A stretch of 64,000 nt of DNA from DASVRZ01 sp038230215 (GTDB lineage Bacteria > Verrucomicrobiota > Verrucomicrobiia > Chthoniobacterales > DASVRZ01): positions 257,521-321,520 of the forward strand of contig JBBRNR010000005.1 of NCBI GenBank assembly GCA_038230215.1, given 5' to 3'. Within the stretch, counting starts at the first letter, position 1. The number at the start of each line of letters is the position of its first letter. The position numbers and the translations under genes were made by a program. Below the pieces are notes generated by a model. That model did not search any database. It was not told the origin of the DNA and worked only from the letters and a program-made list of their open reading frames with translations. Positions 52,532 to 61,531 of this stretch are shown here, piece after piece.

Positions 52532-53272
52532 ATGCCCCAGAGACTTCTTCTCATCGACATTAGCAACTCCTTCACCAAGCTCGCGCTGGCAGATGAAACC
52601 CGGCTTTTACAGAGGAAAAAGATCGCCACCAACGGACTCACAGTCGAATCACTCGCAAAATTCGTCGGTCGCTGGAAATTCTCCCGCGTCGTTCTTTGCT
52701 CGGTCGTTCCGGCGAAAAACAGCATCGTCGCGACGGCTTTTTCCCAGCCCATTCTCCAGCTCTCGCACAAGATCCAGCTCGGCATCGGCATTGATTATCC
52801 GCGACCCGCCAGCATCGGGGCAGACCGGCTCGCCAACGCCGCCGCCGCCGCCCATCTTTATGGAGCTCCCGCAGTCGTAGTGGACTTCGGCACCGCCGTC
52901 ACCTTCGACATCATTTCGCGGGAAAAAAAATATCTCGGCGGCGTCATAGCGCCTGGCCTCGAAGTGATGACCGATTACCTTTACGACCGCACGGCGCTCC
53001 TGCCGCGCATTGATTTGCTCGAACCTGTATCCGCCATCGGACGCACCACGCGCGACGCCATGCTGGCCGGGGCGATCTACGGTTATCGCGGATTGGTGAA
53101 GGAAATCCTCGCCCAAATTCGCATGGAACTCGGCTCTAAAAAAATCCACGTCATCGCCACCGGCGGCTATGCAACACTCATCGCCGCCCGACTTCCCAAC
53201 TTGAAAATCGTCAACCCCGACCTCACTCTCGAAGGGCTTCGCATCATCGCCCTGCGCAACCCACATTTGTAA
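52532..53272 (+). CDS. coaX: Type III pantothenate kinase
   Basis: 246 residues from ATG 52532 (MPQRLLLIDISNSFTKLAL). It phosphorylates pantothenate in CoA synthesis without feedback by CoA. The ASKHA-fold motifs are IDISNSFTKL, SIGADRLANAAAA, VVVDFGTAVTFDIIS, GGVIAPGLEVMTDYL and VIATGGYA. Six bases upstream of the ROK kinase, so they are co-transcribed. CoaB, a later step, is also in this window. Confidence 0.95.
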   Translation: MPQRLLLIDISNSFTKLALADETRLLQRKKIATNGLTVESLAKFVGRWKFSRVVLCSVVPAKNSIVATAFSQPILQLSHKIQLGIGIDYPRPASIGADRLANAAAAAHLYGAPAVVVDFGTAVTFDIISREKKYLGGVIAPGLEVMTDYLYDRTALLPRIDLLEPVSAIGRTTRDAMLAGAIYGYRGLVKEILAQIRMELGSKKIHVIATGGYATLIAARLPNLKIVNPDLTLEGLRIIALRNPHL

Positions 53273-53278
53273 CCCAGT

Positions 53279-54190
53279 ATGATCTCACTCGGCATCGACT
53301 TTGGCGGCACTAGTATAAAATTCGGCATTACTGACGCCGGCCGCATAGTTGAGCATGGCACTCCCATCGAAACCCAGAATTTCTCCGGCCCTACGGCGAT
53401 CACGTCGGCAATTATCGAGAGCATCTCCGCCATTCGCCGAAGCCACTCTGAGATCGGCGCCATCGGAATGGGACTCCCCGGAATCGTGGACAGCGTCAAC
53501 GGCATCGTCCACGAGCTATCCAACGTCCCCGGCTGGACGGAAGTGCCGCTACGCCAGATCGTTGCCGACGCCACGGGACTGCCTACGATCATCGAAAACG
53601 ACGCCAACGCCATGGCTTACGGTGAATGGAAATACGGAGCGGCCCGTGGCAAATCGCACGTTATTTGCATCACCCTCGGCACCGGAGTCGGCGGCGGGCT
53701 GATTCTCAATGGCGAGCTCTATCGCGGGGCGAATCTGGGTGCGGGCGAAATCGGCCACATGCATTACGATCCAAAAGGCCCCGCTGCCATTTACGGTAAT
53801 ACCGGAGCGATCGAAAAAATCGTTGGCAACCGCGAGATCATCGCCCGCATGCAGGCGATTTACGGCGTCGGGTACCCCGATGCCTCACCAGCTAGATTGG
53901 CGGAACTCGCTCACGCGGGCGACGCGCAAGCCCGGACGCTCTGGAACGAAATCGGCATCGAAATCGGCATCGTCCTAAGCGATGTCGTCTGGTTGCTCAA
54001 TCCAGACGCGGTCGTCATCGGCGGCGGCGTGGCAAAAGCAGGGGAACTCGTTTTTGACCCGATCCGCCGGACGATTGCAGGTCGCACCGGGTCGGTCTTT
54101 CACGAGCGACTCGCCATCGTCCCAGCGGCTCTGGGAAACGACGCGGGTATCATCGGCTGCGCCGCGTTGGCAGCGGATGCGCTGGCTTGA
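53279..54190 (+). CDS. ROK family sugar kinase lacking the zinc cysteines
   Basis: 303 residues. ATP-binding LGIDFGGTSIKFGI, catalytic IENDANAMAYGEW with Asp108, and LGTGVGGGLILNGELYRG. His160 of EIGHM is retained but the usual CxCGxxGC zinc motif reads AAIYGNTGA (169-177), with all three cysteines lost. ROK proteins include glucokinase and related sugar kinases, and zinc normally supports the fold. The catalytic Asp suggests it may still be active. Co-transcribed with coaX. Confidence 0.88.
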   Translation: MISLGIDFGGTSIKFGITDAGRIVEHGTPIETQNFSGPTAITSAIIESISAIRRSHSEIGAIGMGLPGIVDSVNGIVHELSNVPGWTEVPLRQIVADATGLPTIIENDANAMAYGEWKYGAARGKSHVICITLGTGVGGGLILNGELYRGANLGAGEIGHMHYDPKGPAAIYGNTGAIEKIVGNREIIARMQAIYGVGYPDASPARLAELAHAGDAQARTLWNEIGIEIGIVLSDVVWLLNPDAVVIGGGVAKAGELVFDPIRRTIAGRTGSVFHERLAIVPAALGNDAGIIGCAALAADALA

Positions 54191-54308
54191 GGTTAGCAAA
54201 GTCTTTTCCTTGGCGGACCAGATGATCTCTCAAGCTTTAATTCAGCGGCCCAATGTGGGCAGATACGAATTAGAAACAATTCTGGCCGTAAATTTATACT
54301 TGACCTCG

Positions 54309-54323
54309 TTGCCGTAACGGCAA
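54309..54323. promoter_or_regulatory. Inverted repeat in the TorF leader
   Basis: TTGCCG-TAA-CGGCAA, a perfect 6-base palindrome with a three-base spacer, lies 79 bases before the TorF start and 119 after the ROK gene. It could be an operator. The 211-base gap holds no gene; no further promoter elements can be called with confidence. Confidence 0.45.
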
Positions 54324-54391
54324 AACTTACGCCACTCTCACATTGGATCCCTTTGCGGGAGTAACTTAACCAACTAAACAATAGGAAAACT

Positions 54392-54396
54392 AGGAG
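54392..54396 (+). promoter_or_regulatory. Shine-Dalgarno site of the TorF gene
   Basis: AGGAG five bases before ATG 54402, stronger than most leaders in this window, consistent with a highly expressed outer-membrane protein. Confidence 0.8.
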
Positions 54397-54401
54397 AAAC
54401 T

Positions 54402-55250
54402 ATGAAATTCATCAATGTATCGAAAGTGATCGCTTTAGCCAGTGTTAGCGCACTCGGCTTTTCCGCGTCGGCCTTTGCCGGTGAGGCACCTGCTTCAAAA
54501 GAAGTCGTCAAAGTAGAAGAAAAAACCTGCGAGCCATTCGGCCTGAATGTCACTCTGGCTTATGACAGCCAGTACATTTTCCGTGGCGTGAACATCCTCG
54601 GCGGCGGACCTGGCTCAGGTGCTACTGAAGGCGGCAGTCTCGTCAGTGCCGACATCAATTACAACAAATATGGCTTTACCATCGGTGGCTGGTATGCAAG
54701 TTCCATCAATGAGACTCCTAACGGCCGTGGCGGCCACGGTGCGCAAGATGGCACCTACACCGAGCTCGATCTGTATCTGAGCTACGCCAAGACCGTTGGC
54801 CCCGTCACCCTCAGCGCTGGTTACATCTACTACTTGTTCCCAGATGCAAATGGCGTGGACTCCAACAAAGACACTCACGAGTTTAACGTGGGCATCTCCA
54901 CCAGCGTCATTCCATACGTGACCCCATCCCTCACTTTCTACTACGACGTGGATTTGTTTGACGGCGGTTACCTTGAATTCAAACTGGCCAGCTCCTTTCC
55001 GATTCCAGGCACTGATAACAAACTCAGCATCGATCCGTATGCTTTGGTTTCCTATGACTTCGAATATAACAGCACCACCAACGACTGGAACCACTTCCAG
55101 GCTGGCGTGAACGTTCCTTACCACCTCACCAAGAACGTCACCATCTCCGCTTATGCAGCGGTGTCCGTGGCTCTCGACGCGTTGACCAACGAAGGTCTCG
55201 CCAACGACCACGAAATCTTCGGCGGCGGCAAGATCGGCTTTACTTTCTAA
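54402..55250 (+). CDS. TorF family porin
   Basis: 282 residues. Signal peptide MKFINVSKVIALASVSALGF...FAGE, then beta-strands rich in Tyr and Gly, with GLNVTLAYDSQYIFRGVNIL as the TorF-type opening, and a terminal GGKIGFTF whose last residue is Phe, as required for outer-membrane assembly. A passive pore or adhesin-like barrel; solute unknown. Single-gene unit with a strong ribosome site and its own terminator. Confidence 0.88.
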   Translation: MKFINVSKVIALASVSALGFSASAFAGEAPASKEVVKVEEKTCEPFGLNVTLAYDSQYIFRGVNILGGGPGSGATEGGSLVSADINYNKYGFTIGGWYASSINETPNGRGGHGAQDGTYTELDLYLSYAKTVGPVTLSAGYIYYLFPDANGVDSNKDTHEFNVGISTSVIPYVTPSLTFYYDVDLFDGGYLEFKLASSFPIPGTDNKLSIDPYALVSYDFEYNSTTNDWNHFQAGVNVPYHLTKNVTISAYAAVSVALDALTNEGLANDHEIFGGGKIGFTF

Positions 55251-55272
55251 GCTGAACCTTACTTAAAGAAAA

Positions 55273-55306
55273 AGCCCCGTCAGTTCATGCTGACGGGGCT
55301 TTTTTC
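55273..55306 (+). terminator. Intrinsic terminator after the TorF gene
   Basis: Eleven-base stem AGCCCCGTCAG (55273-55283) with CTGACGGGGCT (55290-55300), loop TTCATG, followed by TTTTTT. A-rich upstream arm makes it possibly bidirectional. Confidence 0.95.
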
Positions 55307-55368
55307 TTTCTCGGGGGCCAGCAGTGTGAGAAGGTTTTCCAAGCCTCCAAACTCCACCTTTTCTTTTT

Positions 55369-55971
55369 ATGCGCTATAAAACATTCCTCATTTTCGGTGC
55401 TCCTGGCAGCGGCAAAGGCACCCAGGGCCACACCCTTGGCTCCATTCCACGATTCTTCCATTGCGCTTGCGGGGACGTTTTCCGCTCCATCGACACGCGC
55501 ACGCCGCTTGGACAACGTTTCTTGGAATACTCCAGCAAAGGACAATTGGTTCCGGCGGAAGTCACCGTTAAACTCTGGGAAGCCCGCATCAAGGACGCCG
55601 TCAGCGCGCACACCTTCAAGCCCGACATCGATTTTCTCGTCCTCGACGGCATCCCGCGCAACGTCGAGCAGGCCATCATCATGGAGGATATGATCGAAGT
55701 CGTCCGCGTCTTTCATTTGTCCATAGGCAACTACGACGAACTCTCCAAGCGCCTCCGCAAGCGCGCCCTCAAAGACAACCGACTCGATGACGCCAATGAG
55801 GACGTCATCCGCAAGCGTCTCGACACTTACGTCGCGGAGAGCCGTCCGCTTCTGGAACATTACGGGTCCGAACTTGTCCGCAAAATTGACGCCAACCAAG
55901 CTCCTGTCAAAGTCCTCTACGACATCCTGCACGTAATCGAATCCGAGAACATCGTGATCTCGAAAATCTAA
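55369..55971 (+). CDS. adk: Adenylate kinase family protein
   Basis: 200 residues, a short-LID form. P-loop IFGAPGSGKGTQGH, the CGDVFRS substrate segment, LDGIPRNVEQA and DRLD-like NRLDDANEDVIRKRLDTY. Adenylate kinase converts AMP and ATP to two ADP. It begins a run of housekeeping genes (fmt, pyrH, frr); 19 bases before fmt. Confidence 0.93.
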   Translation: MRYKTFLIFGAPGSGKGTQGHTLGSIPRFFHCACGDVFRSIDTRTPLGQRFLEYSSKGQLVPAEVTVKLWEARIKDAVSAHTFKPDIDFLVLDGIPRNVEQAIIMEDMIEVVRVFHLSIGNYDELSKRLRKRALKDNRLDDANEDVIRKRLDTYVAESRPLLEHYGSELVRKIDANQAPVKVLYDILHVIESENIVISKI

Positions 55972-55990
55972 GTCGAGTTCCAGTCAATTC

Positions 55991-56920
55991 ATGCGCATCG
56001 TTTTTATGGGCTCCGGCGAAATCGCGCTGCCGAGCCTAAAGTGGCTCATCGCAAAAAACGAAGTCGTTGCCGTCATCACCCAGCCGGATAAACCAGTCGG
56101 TCGTCATCAGGCTCTCACCGCCTCCGCGCTCAAACAAGCCGCGCTCGAAGCCCGGATTCCAATCTTACAGCCGGTGAAAATCCGTGACCCAGAAGTCATC
56201 GATTTTTTAAAAGTGATTGCACCCGACTTCATCATCGTCATGGCTTACGGCCAGATATTGCCCAAGGCGATGTTGGATTTACCAAAAATCGCCTGCCTCA
56301 ACCTGCATGCCTCGCTCCTTCCCCGGCACCGTGGAGCGTCGCCCATCCAATCCGCCATTCTCGCCGGTGACGAAAAAACCGGCATCACACTCATGCACAT
56401 GGACGTGGGACTAGACACCGGCGACATGGTTCTGGCGCGGGAAATCCCCATCGCCAGCACCGACACCGCTGGTATTCTGCACGACAGGCTCGCCGCTCTC
56501 GGTCCGTTGGTTTTGGAGGAAGGTCTTACTCAGTTCGCTGAAAATCGCGCGGTTCGCATATCACAGCCGCCGGAACTCGTCACCGTCTCCGGCAAGCTGG
56601 ACCGCGACGTCGGCCGCATTGATTGGACCCAACCCGCGTCCGCTATTGAGTGTCACATCCGGGCGATGCACCCGTGGCCTGGGGCCTTCACTTTTTTGCC
56701 AAATGGGAAAAAACTGAAAATCCACCAGGCAGGAATCGCATTCGAATCTGGGCAGCCGGGCGAGATTTTGCAGTCGGACCAGAGCCTCATTATCGCCGCT
56801 GGGGAAAACGCCATTTGCCTCATAGAAATCCAACTCGAAGGCCGCGCCCGCCTGAAAGCCGCCGATTTCCTTCGAGGTAATTCTCTGCTCATCCACGATT
56901 TACTTCCTTTTCGTGCTTGA
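55991..56920 (+). CDS. fmt: Methionyl-tRNA formyltransferase
   Basis: 309 residues. It formylates initiator Met-tRNA with 10-formyl-THF (folD is also here). Family motifs: FMGSGEIALPSLKWL, VVAVITQPDKPVGR, CLNLHASLLPRHRGASPIQ with the catalytic Asn-His, DVGLDTGDMV and the C-terminal LDRDVGRIDW, AMHPWPGAFTFLPNG. Overlaps the open frame before pyrH. Confidence 0.96.
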   Translation: MRIVFMGSGEIALPSLKWLIAKNEVVAVITQPDKPVGRHQALTASALKQAALEARIPILQPVKIRDPEVIDFLKVIAPDFIIVMAYGQILPKAMLDLPKIACLNLHASLLPRHRGASPIQSAILAGDEKTGITLMHMDVGLDTGDMVLAREIPIASTDTAGILHDRLAALGPLVLEEGLTQFAENRAVRISQPPELVTVSGKLDRDVGRIDWTQPASAIECHIRAMHPWPGAFTFLPNGKKLKIHQAGIAFESGQPGEILQSDQSLIIAAGENAICLIEIQLEGRARLKAADFLRGNSLLIHDLLPFRA

Positions 56921-56957
56921 GGCGGCAGGCCGTCTTCGAGTTCACTCTGCGGAACTT

Positions 56958-57692
56958 ATGACGTTACCCGCTTCCTCGATTTACAAACGCATTGTTCTTA
57001 AAGTCAGCGGAGAGGCGTTGCGTGAGACAGGCAGCGGCGACAACATTTCCCCGCAGATCGTCAACGCCATCGCCACGCAAATCAAAGCCGTGCGCGATCT
57101 GGGCGTCGAAATAGCCGTCGTCATCGGCGGTGGCAATATCTGGCGCGGCTTAAGCGCGAGCCATCGCGGAATGGACCGGACGACCGCCGATTTCATGGGC
57201 ATGCTCGCTACCGTCATCAACAGCCTCGCGCTCCAGAGCAGCCTCGAGCAGCTCGGCGTGCCAACGCGAGTGCACACCGCGATCGAAATGAAAAACGTCG
57301 CCGAGCCTTACATTCTGCGCCGCGCCATTCGCCAGTTGGAGGACGGCCATATCGTTATCTTCGGAGCGGGTACGGGAAACCCCTTTTTCTCCACGGACAC
57401 CACCGCCGCATTGCGCGCAAGTGAAATCAAGGCCGAGGTCATTCTCAAGGCCACCAAAGTCGATGGCATCTACGACAGCGACCCGAAGAAAAATCCTGAC
57501 GCCATCAAATATCAGACCGTCACCTACTCCGAATGCCTCGCCAAACGCTTGTCTGTGATGGACTCGACCGCGTTCAGCCTCTGTATGGATAATAAAGTCC
57601 CGATCATCGTCTTCGACATGACCCAACCCGAGAATATCCGCCGCGTCGTGGCCGGTGAAAAAATCGGCACGCTCGTCACCGGAGAGGCGTAA
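56958..57692 (+). CDS. pyrH: Uridylate kinase
   Basis: 244 residues from ATG 56958, preceded by GGAAC. It phosphorylates UMP to UDP. Amino-acid-kinase fold: LKVSGEALRETGSGDN, VIGGGNIWRG, TADFMGMLATVINSLAL, VIFGAGTGNPFFSTDTTAALRA split at about 140, and KVDGIYDSDPKK. Ten bases upstream of frr, the common bacterial pyrH-frr order. Confidence 0.96.
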   Translation: MTLPASSIYKRIVLKVSGEALRETGSGDNISPQIVNAIATQIKAVRDLGVEIAVVIGGGNIWRGLSASHRGMDRTTADFMGMLATVINSLALQSSLEQLGVPTRVHTAIEMKNVAEPYILRRAIRQLEDGHIVIFGAGTGNPFFSTDTTAALRASEIKAEVILKATKVDGIYDSDPKKNPDAIKYQTVTYSECLAKRLSVMDSTAFSLCMDNKVPIIVFDMTQPENIRRVVAGEKIGTLVTGEA

Positions 57693-57702
57693 GCTCTGTA
57701 AT

Positions 57703-58263
57703 ATGAACGCCGAAGAAATCACTTTTGAAACCGAGGCCACCATGGACAAAAGCGTGGACTACATGATCCACGAATTTTCCAGCGTTCGCACCGGCAAAGC
57801 ATCGCCCGCGCTCGTGGAAAACATCGACGTAGAGGCCTACGGCACGATGATGAAACTTAAGCAGCTCGCCCTCATCAGCACGCCCGAACCGCGGCTCCTC
57901 GTCGTTCAGCCGTTCGACTCGTCCACGCTCAAAGACTGCGAACGCGGCATTAAGGAATCCAAGATCGGCATCAACCCCATTTCCGACGGGAAACTCATTC
58001 GCCTGCCTATTCCGGAGTTGTCGGAAGAACGCCGCCGGGACTTGGTGAAATCCATCAAGCAAATGGCCGAGGAAGCCCGAGTCCGTGTGCGCTCCAACCG
58101 CCGCGACGGCATCGCCGAAGTTAAAAAACTCAAGACCAGCGGCGACATCACTGAGGACCAGCAGCGCGACATGGAGAAAGAAATCCAAGAACTCACCAAC
58201 AAATACGTCGCCTCCATCGACCAACACACCGACTCGAAAGAAGCCGAGATCATGCGAGTTTGA
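57703..58263 (+). CDS. frr: Ribosome recycling factor
   Basis: 186 residues from ATG 57703. Three-helix RRF: SVRTGKASPALVENIDVEAYG, KLIRLPIPELSEERRRDLVK, EEARVRVRSNRRDGI and EEDQQRDMEKEIQELTNKYV-like C-terminus. It splits post-termination ribosomes with EF-G. Ten bases after pyrH. Confidence 0.97.
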   Translation: MNAEEITFETEATMDKSVDYMIHEFSSVRTGKASPALVENIDVEAYGTMMKLKQLALISTPEPRLLVVQPFDSSTLKDCERGIKESKIGINPISDGKLIRLPIPELSEERRRDLVKSIKQMAEEARVRVRSNRRDGIAEVKKLKTSGDITEDQQRDMEKEIQELTNKYVASIDQHTDSKEAEIMRV

Positions 58264-58287
58264 TTCGAGTTCCATTGCACTCAACAC

Positions 58288-58767
58288 ATGAAACTTTTGC
58301 TCACACTTTTCACCGTCGTTTTGGCACTCGTCACCGTTCACGCGGAAGTCGTTCGCCCCGCTCCTGATTTCGCTTGGGAAAGTTTTAACGGGACTTCCAA
58401 AACTCTCAGCAGCCTGACCCGGCAGCCAGTAATCTTGATCATTGCGCCGTCCCCAAAATCCAGCTTATTCAAAAAGCAGCTCAAGAAAATTGCTGGCCTC
58501 TATCGCCAATACGCTGGACGCGAGGCGCTCTTCGTCGCCGCCTTCACCCAGGAACCCGGCGTGGTCGAATCCGATATTCCATTTCTCTACGTCCGCAATC
58601 CACAAACCGTCGCCGCAAGCTATGGATTGGGCGATGAAAAATTCGAGCTGATCGTTATCGGACCCGACCGCAACATGGATTTGGTAACGAACAACATTAC
58701 CAGCGGTGAACGTATCCGCGACGTGATCGACAACAGCTTTCCCCGGCAGTCTGTTCGCCGGAAATAG
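58288..58767 (+). CDS. Exported thioredoxin-fold-like protein, DUF4174 type
   Basis: 159 residues. Signal peptide MKLLLTLFTVVLALVTVHA, then QPVILIIAPSPKSSLFKKQL and YGLGDEKFELIVIGPDRNMDL, an arrangement like the peroxiredoxin/thioredoxin fold in DUF4174 proteins, but no CxxC is present. Probably a periplasmic, non-redox member. Follows frr by 24 bases. Confidence 0.75.
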   Translation: MKLLLTLFTVVLALVTVHAEVVRPAPDFAWESFNGTSKTLSSLTRQPVILIIAPSPKSSLFKKQLKKIAGLYRQYAGREALFVAAFTQEPGVVESDIPFLYVRNPQTVAASYGLGDEKFELIVIGPDRNMDLVTNNITSGERIRDVIDNSFPRQSVRRK

Positions 58768-58772
58768 CGAAG

Positions 58773-60128
58773 TTAGCCGTTGATTGGTCGCGCCACTTTT
58801 CCCGTAGGCGTGCGGGGCAGTTCAGGGACGACTTCCAGCCGAATGGGAGTGCGTAGAAAAGCGAGCCGCTCGTTGATCGCTTGAGCCAGAGATGCTTGGG
58901 CGTTCTGCACGACCACGCGGACGACCACACCGTTGTCGTTGACGAAAACGAGGCTTTCGAGAACATCGGGATGCTGGTTGACGCAGGCCTCAATTTCCTC
59001 ACAAAAAAATGGAACTCCGTTGAGGACGATCCTGTTTTTTTCGCGACCGACGAGGTGTAGACAACCGGAATCATCTAGCCAGCCGTGGTCGCCGGTTGGG
59101 AATCCTTGCGCAGTTAGTAATGAGGCGCCCGATCGCCACGGGGAAACGTAGGCGTCGAGAAGACCGGGACCGGTCACGTGGATTTCCCCGTCGCGACCGC
59201 CGTCGCTGACAATGGTGAGCTGGTAGGCAGGCATGGGCACTCCGGCGAGGAACGGCTCGGTTTCCGCGCGATCTTCATTCAACGTTAGCAACCCCACCTC
59301 GATGATGCCCAGAGCCTGGGCAAGGGGACAGCCCGTATGTGCAAAAAAGGACTGAGCGACAGGTTCCGACAACCCCTGTGTAGTCGAAACGGCCAGGCGG
59401 ACGTGCGGCAAAGGGTTACGAAATTCGCGGTATTGGGTTGGCGAGCCGTAGAGGACTGTGGCCATTTGAGTGTGGGCGAAATGTGCGGCGTCCGTGTCGT
59501 TTTCCACCAGCAAAACGGTCGCGCCATAACGTAGATAAAGCAGGATCGAGACGACGAAATGATCCACCATCGGCAGCAGGCAAAGCACGCAGTCGGCAGG
59601 GGAAATTTTCAGCCGCGCATTTGCTGCCGCCGTCCGCTCCAGGATCGTGGAATGGCTGAGAAGCACGCCCTTCCGCTGGCCCGTGCTGCCGGAGGTGAAC
59701 CGCAAATACGCGGGAGACAACGCACGAAAATCCTCGTCATCCGCGAGATCGATGGGCTGGCCCGCAGCCATAATGAGCCCGCATTTTTCCACATCGCGCA
59801 GAGCATGAATGCCAGCGCGTTCGGCGAGTTTGTCGCGCTGGCTGGCTGTGAGTTGGTGGCTGATCGGCACCAGGCAATGGCCCGCTGCCAGGATCGCCAG
59901 TGCCTCCAGCAAAAATTCCGGACCATGTGGCGCAATCAATCCGACACGGCTCTGCAACGGGAGCTGGCGCAGGAGGACGGCGCGCATTTCCACATGGGAC
60001 TGCAACTCGCCATAGGTGAGGCGCGAGACGCTTCCATCCGCCGCTAGAAAGACGAGAGCCTCCTGGTCTGGTGTGTCTGCCGACCAGGCGCGAATCGTTT
60101 CCAGAATGGTGGGCGGAGAGGTGGACAC
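58773..60128 (-). CDS. Second acyl/aryl-AMP ligase
   Basis: 451 residues, with P-loop RFTSGSTGQRKGVLLSH, FPTGDHGWLDDSGC and the C-terminal TPTGKVARP. Like the ligase at 46822 it is short, and the two share unusual shared wording such as PMVDHFVVSILLYLRYGAT versus PMAHHFAVSIILYLWRGAT, and ALGIIEVGLLTLN versus GLGVIEIGLPFLN, so they are paralogues. Stands alone, converging with the DUF4174 gene. Likely activates another acid of the same pathway. Confidence 0.88.
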   Translation of the reverse strand: MSTSPPTILETIRAWSADTPDQEALVFLAADGSVSRLTYGELQSHVEMRAVLLRQLPLQSRVGLIAPHGPEFLLEALAILAAGHCLVPISHQLTASQRDKLAERAGIHALRDVEKCGLIMAAGQPIDLADDEDFRALSPAYLRFTSGSTGQRKGVLLSHSTILERTAAANARLKISPADCVLCLLPMVDHFVVSILLYLRYGATVLLVENDTDAAHFAHTQMATVLYGSPTQYREFRNPLPHVRLAVSTTQGLSEPVAQSFFAHTGCPLAQALGIIEVGLLTLNEDRAETEPFLAGVPMPAYQLTIVSDGGRDGEIHVTGPGLLDAYVSPWRSGASLLTAQGFPTGDHGWLDDSGCLHLVGREKNRIVLNGVPFFCEEIEACVNQHPDVLESLVFVNDNGVVVRVVVQNAQASLAQAINERLAFLRTPIRLEVVPELPRTPTGKVARPING

Positions 60129-60220
60129 CGCTCAAAAGTGACCGAGGACCGCTGGGATGACAACCTTTTCAGAGGAATTCCTCATGTCGCTGCCGTCGGT
60201 TTTGTGGTCTATTTGGGCCT

Positions 60221-61528
60221 ATGCATGACATCGTTGACAAGCCGAACAAAGTCACCCGCGCCATGCTCGTGAGTGTGTTTACCGCCCGTGAAAGCGCCGC
60301 GGAGGCGGAAAGCTTGCTGGAGGAATTGGAGGCGCTCGTGGACACACTCGGCGTGCCCGTGCTGGAGAAAATGCTCGTCCGCATTCTCAAGCCACAGGCC
60401 CACATGTATATCGGCACCGGCAAGGCGCAGGAAATCGCCGACAAGGCGAAAGCGTTGGAACTCGACGTAATCATTTTCGACAACGAACTCACTCCCGCCC
60501 AGCAGCGGAATCTGGAAAAACTCACCGGCATGGCGGTAATCGATCGCCAGGAGGTAATCCTGGATATTTTTAACGCCCGGGCGCACACCAAGGAAGCGCG
60601 GTTGCAGGTCGATCTCGCCCGCTTGCAATACAGCCTCCCCCGGCTCACCCGCGCCTGGTCGCACCTGAGCAAGCAGGGCGGAGGGATCGGCGCGAAAGGC
60701 GACGGTGAAAGCCAGCTCGAAACTGACAAACGCCTCGTGCGCGGGCAGATTGAGAAGATCAAGGACGACCTCAAGAAAGTCCGCGACCAGCGCGCCACGC
60801 TCCGCAAAAGCCGGGTGAAAATGCCGCTTCCCAATGCGGCCATCGTCGGCTACACGAACGCCGGAAAATCCTCGCTGCTGAAGAAACTCACCGGCGCGGA
60901 TGTGTTGGTGGAAGACAAACTTTTTGCAACGCTGGACACGACCACACGCCGGATCGATCTGCCGAGCGGACAGGGGCTTTTGCTCACCGACACCGTCGGT
61001 TTTGTCAGGAAACTGCCGCACAAATTAGTCGAGGCTTTCAAGGCAACATTGGAGGAGGCGGTGCTGGCGGATTTTTTGATTCATGTGCTGGATGCGAGCC
61101 ACCCAGAGGTGATCAGTTTTCACAACACGACGATGAAAGTGCTGGCCGAGTTGCATGCCGATGAGAAGCGCGTCATCACCGTTTTCAACAAGATCGACGC
61201 GCTTGCCACGCAGCCCAATGGCGAGGCGCAACGTGCGTTTCTCCGCAAGCATTTTCCCACCGCACTTTTCATGAGCATCCACACCGGAGAGGGACTCGAC
61301 GCCGTGCTGCATCAATGTGGAATCATGCTTGCCGACCGCGTGCAGCGGATGGATCTAACCTTGCCCGTCGATCGGGCAGATTTACTGGCCTTGCTCCACA
61401 AAAGTGCGCAGGTGCTCACCACGGATTACACGGAGGACGGCGTACACATTCAGGCGATCCTCCCGGCGAATCTGCGCTCGAAATACGCGAGCTACGAGAC
61501 GCCGCAAACTGAGATGCTGGCGGTCTGA
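60221..61528 (+). CDS. hflX: GTPase HflX
   Basis: 435 residues. An N-terminal HflX domain (YIGTGKAQEIADKAKALELD, DRQEVILDIFNARAHTKEA, KQGGGIGAKGDGESQLETD) precedes the G domain: G1 VGYTNAGKSSLLKK, G3 DTVGFVRKLPH, G4 NKID. It splits stalled ribosomes under stress. Single gene, with PBP1A converging three bases after its end. Confidence 0.96.
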   Translation: MHDIVDKPNKVTRAMLVSVFTARESAAEAESLLEELEALVDTLGVPVLEKMLVRILKPQAHMYIGTGKAQEIADKAKALELDVIIFDNELTPAQQRNLEKLTGMAVIDRQEVILDIFNARAHTKEARLQVDLARLQYSLPRLTRAWSHLSKQGGGIGAKGDGESQLETDKRLVRGQIEKIKDDLKKVRDQRATLRKSRVKMPLPNAAIVGYTNAGKSSLLKKLTGADVLVEDKLFATLDTTTRRIDLPSGQGLLLTDTVGFVRKLPHKLVEAFKATLEEAVLADFLIHVLDASHPEVISFHNTTMKVLAELHADEKRVITVFNKIDALATQPNGEAQRAFLRKHFPTALFMSIHTGEGLDAVLHQCGIMLADRVQRMDLTLPVDRADLLALLHKSAQVLTTDYTEDGVHIQAILPANLRSKYASYETPQTEMLAV

Positions 61529-61531
61529 GTG

